Assembly: GCA_012797825.1 (NCBI GenBank)
Contig: JAAZOI010000300.1
Span: forward strand, 1 to 6,684
DNA from: Eubacteriaceae bacterium
GTDB lineage: Bacteria > Bacillota > Clostridia > Eubacteriales > UBA1433
Direction: 5' to 3'
Length of the DNA: 6,684 nt
This document shows positions 6,305 to 6,684 of this stretch, piece after piece. The notes beneath the pieces were generated by a model. The model was given only the letters and a program-made list of their open reading frames with translations, ran no database searches and was not told where the DNA came from. A program made the translations under genes and the position numbers. How positions within the stretch are numbered: the first letter of the stretch is position 1; the number at the start of each line of letters is the position of its first letter.

Positions 6305-6684
6305 ATGCATGTAGAAAACATAATAGTAACTGATTTTTCAACAAATTGTTACCTTGTCGGGGACGAACAGACAAAGCAGGCAATGGTAATCGATCCGGGC
6401 GGAGACTTTGAAGCGGTCAAAAAAATGGTTGATGAAAGCGGATACGATATAAAATATATTGTTTGCACGCACGGCCACAATGACCATATCCTTGCCGTAA
6501 AAAATTTAAAAGAATATACAAACGCCCAAATTATAATTCAGGACAGAGATAAAAAGTGCCTTCAAAATCCGCTGTACAGCGGAGCTTTAATGTTCGGGTA
6601 TGCGCAGGAAGAATGTTTTGAAGACATAGTCGTGTTTGACGGAGAGGTATTTAATGTAGGCGACATTCCTTTTAAAGTAATTCA
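6305..6684 (+). CDS. MBL-fold metallo-hydrolase, glyoxalase II-like (3' end outside window)
   Basis: This frame is open from the ATG at 6305 to the end of the window (126 codons plus two bases), so the gene is cut by the edge; relatives are usually about 200-210 aa. The start is supported by GAGGT (6293-6297), which overlaps the dtd stop and lies seven bases upstream. The protein opens with the beta-strand pattern common to the family, including T-N-C-Y-L-V (13-18) and V-I-D-P-G-G (28-33). The metal-binding motif T-H-G-H-N-D-H is at 55-61, giving H56, H58, D60 and H61 for two metal ions. This suits a hydroxyacylglutathione hydrolase-like enzyme of the small bacterial (YcbL-like) group, but the true substrate is not known. 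MBL proteins of this kind commonly follow dtd in clostridial genomes. Fold assignment is firm; function is open. Confidence 0.9.
   Translation, partial: MHVENIIVTDFSTNCYLVGDEQTKQAMVIDPGGDFEAVKKMVDESGYDIKYIVCTHGHNDHILAVKNLKEYTNAQIIIQDRDKKCLQNPLYSGALMFGYAQEECFEDIVVFDGEVFNVGDIPFKVI
6568..6583. repeat. 16-bp perfect palindrome inside the MBL gene
   Basis: TCCGCTGTACAGCGGA reads the same on both strands and is centred between 6575 and 6576. It encodes part of the segment N-P-L-Y-S-G-A and is notably GC-richer than its surroundings. It could form a short hairpin or be a symmetric protein-binding site, but its place in a conserved coding segment makes chance quite possible. The symmetry is seen directly; no function is claimed. 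Confidence 0.5.

Overview
This window is a compact stretch of a conserved bacterial chromosome. It is AT-rich, and every gene reads left to right. The order is secD (3' end only), secF, recJ, rel/relA, dtd and a metallo-beta-lactamase (MBL) fold hydrolase (5' part only). This order, the low-GC base composition, the heavy use of ATA and AGA codons, the long RecJ with a Firmicutes-type C-terminal extension, and a single long bifunctional Rel enzyme all point to a Bacillota member, most likely a clostridium-like lineage. The genus cannot be named from the sequence alone.

Layout: 1-336 is the end of SecD. SecF follows, starting either at a GTG that overlaps the secD stop or, more likely, at an ATG nine bases later with a better placed ribosome-binding site. 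RecJ (800 aa) starts 18 bases after SecF. Rel (714 aa) starts 20 bases after RecJ, behind a very strong Shine-Dalgarno sequence. Dtd (147 aa) starts 29 bases after Rel. The MBL gene starts 10 bases after Dtd and runs off the right edge. No gap between genes exceeds 29 bases and none holds a recognisable terminator or promoter, so the whole window looks like part of one transcription unit whose promoter lies to the left.

The genes do not form one pathway. SecD and SecF are membrane partners that drive late steps of Sec-dependent protein export. RecJ is a single-strand DNA exonuclease for repair and recombination. Rel makes and destroys the alarmone (p)ppGpp. Dtd removes D-amino acids wrongly attached to tRNA. 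The MBL protein is a probable metal-dependent hydrolase of the glyoxalase II-like group. In many clostridia apt (adenine phosphoribosyltransferase) sits between recJ and relA; here it is absent.

I found no previously undescribed multi-gene system. The features most worth a second look are small. One is a perfect 13-bp hairpin just inside recJ that looks like an intrinsic terminator when read on the minus strand. Another is a perfect AGGAGG followed by an in-frame ATG inside rel, which could yield a free zinc-finger plus ACT fragment. A third is a Lys-for-Arg change in the RXKD motif of the Rel synthetase domain. The others are A-tracts that could cause slippage and a 16-bp palindrome in the MBL gene.
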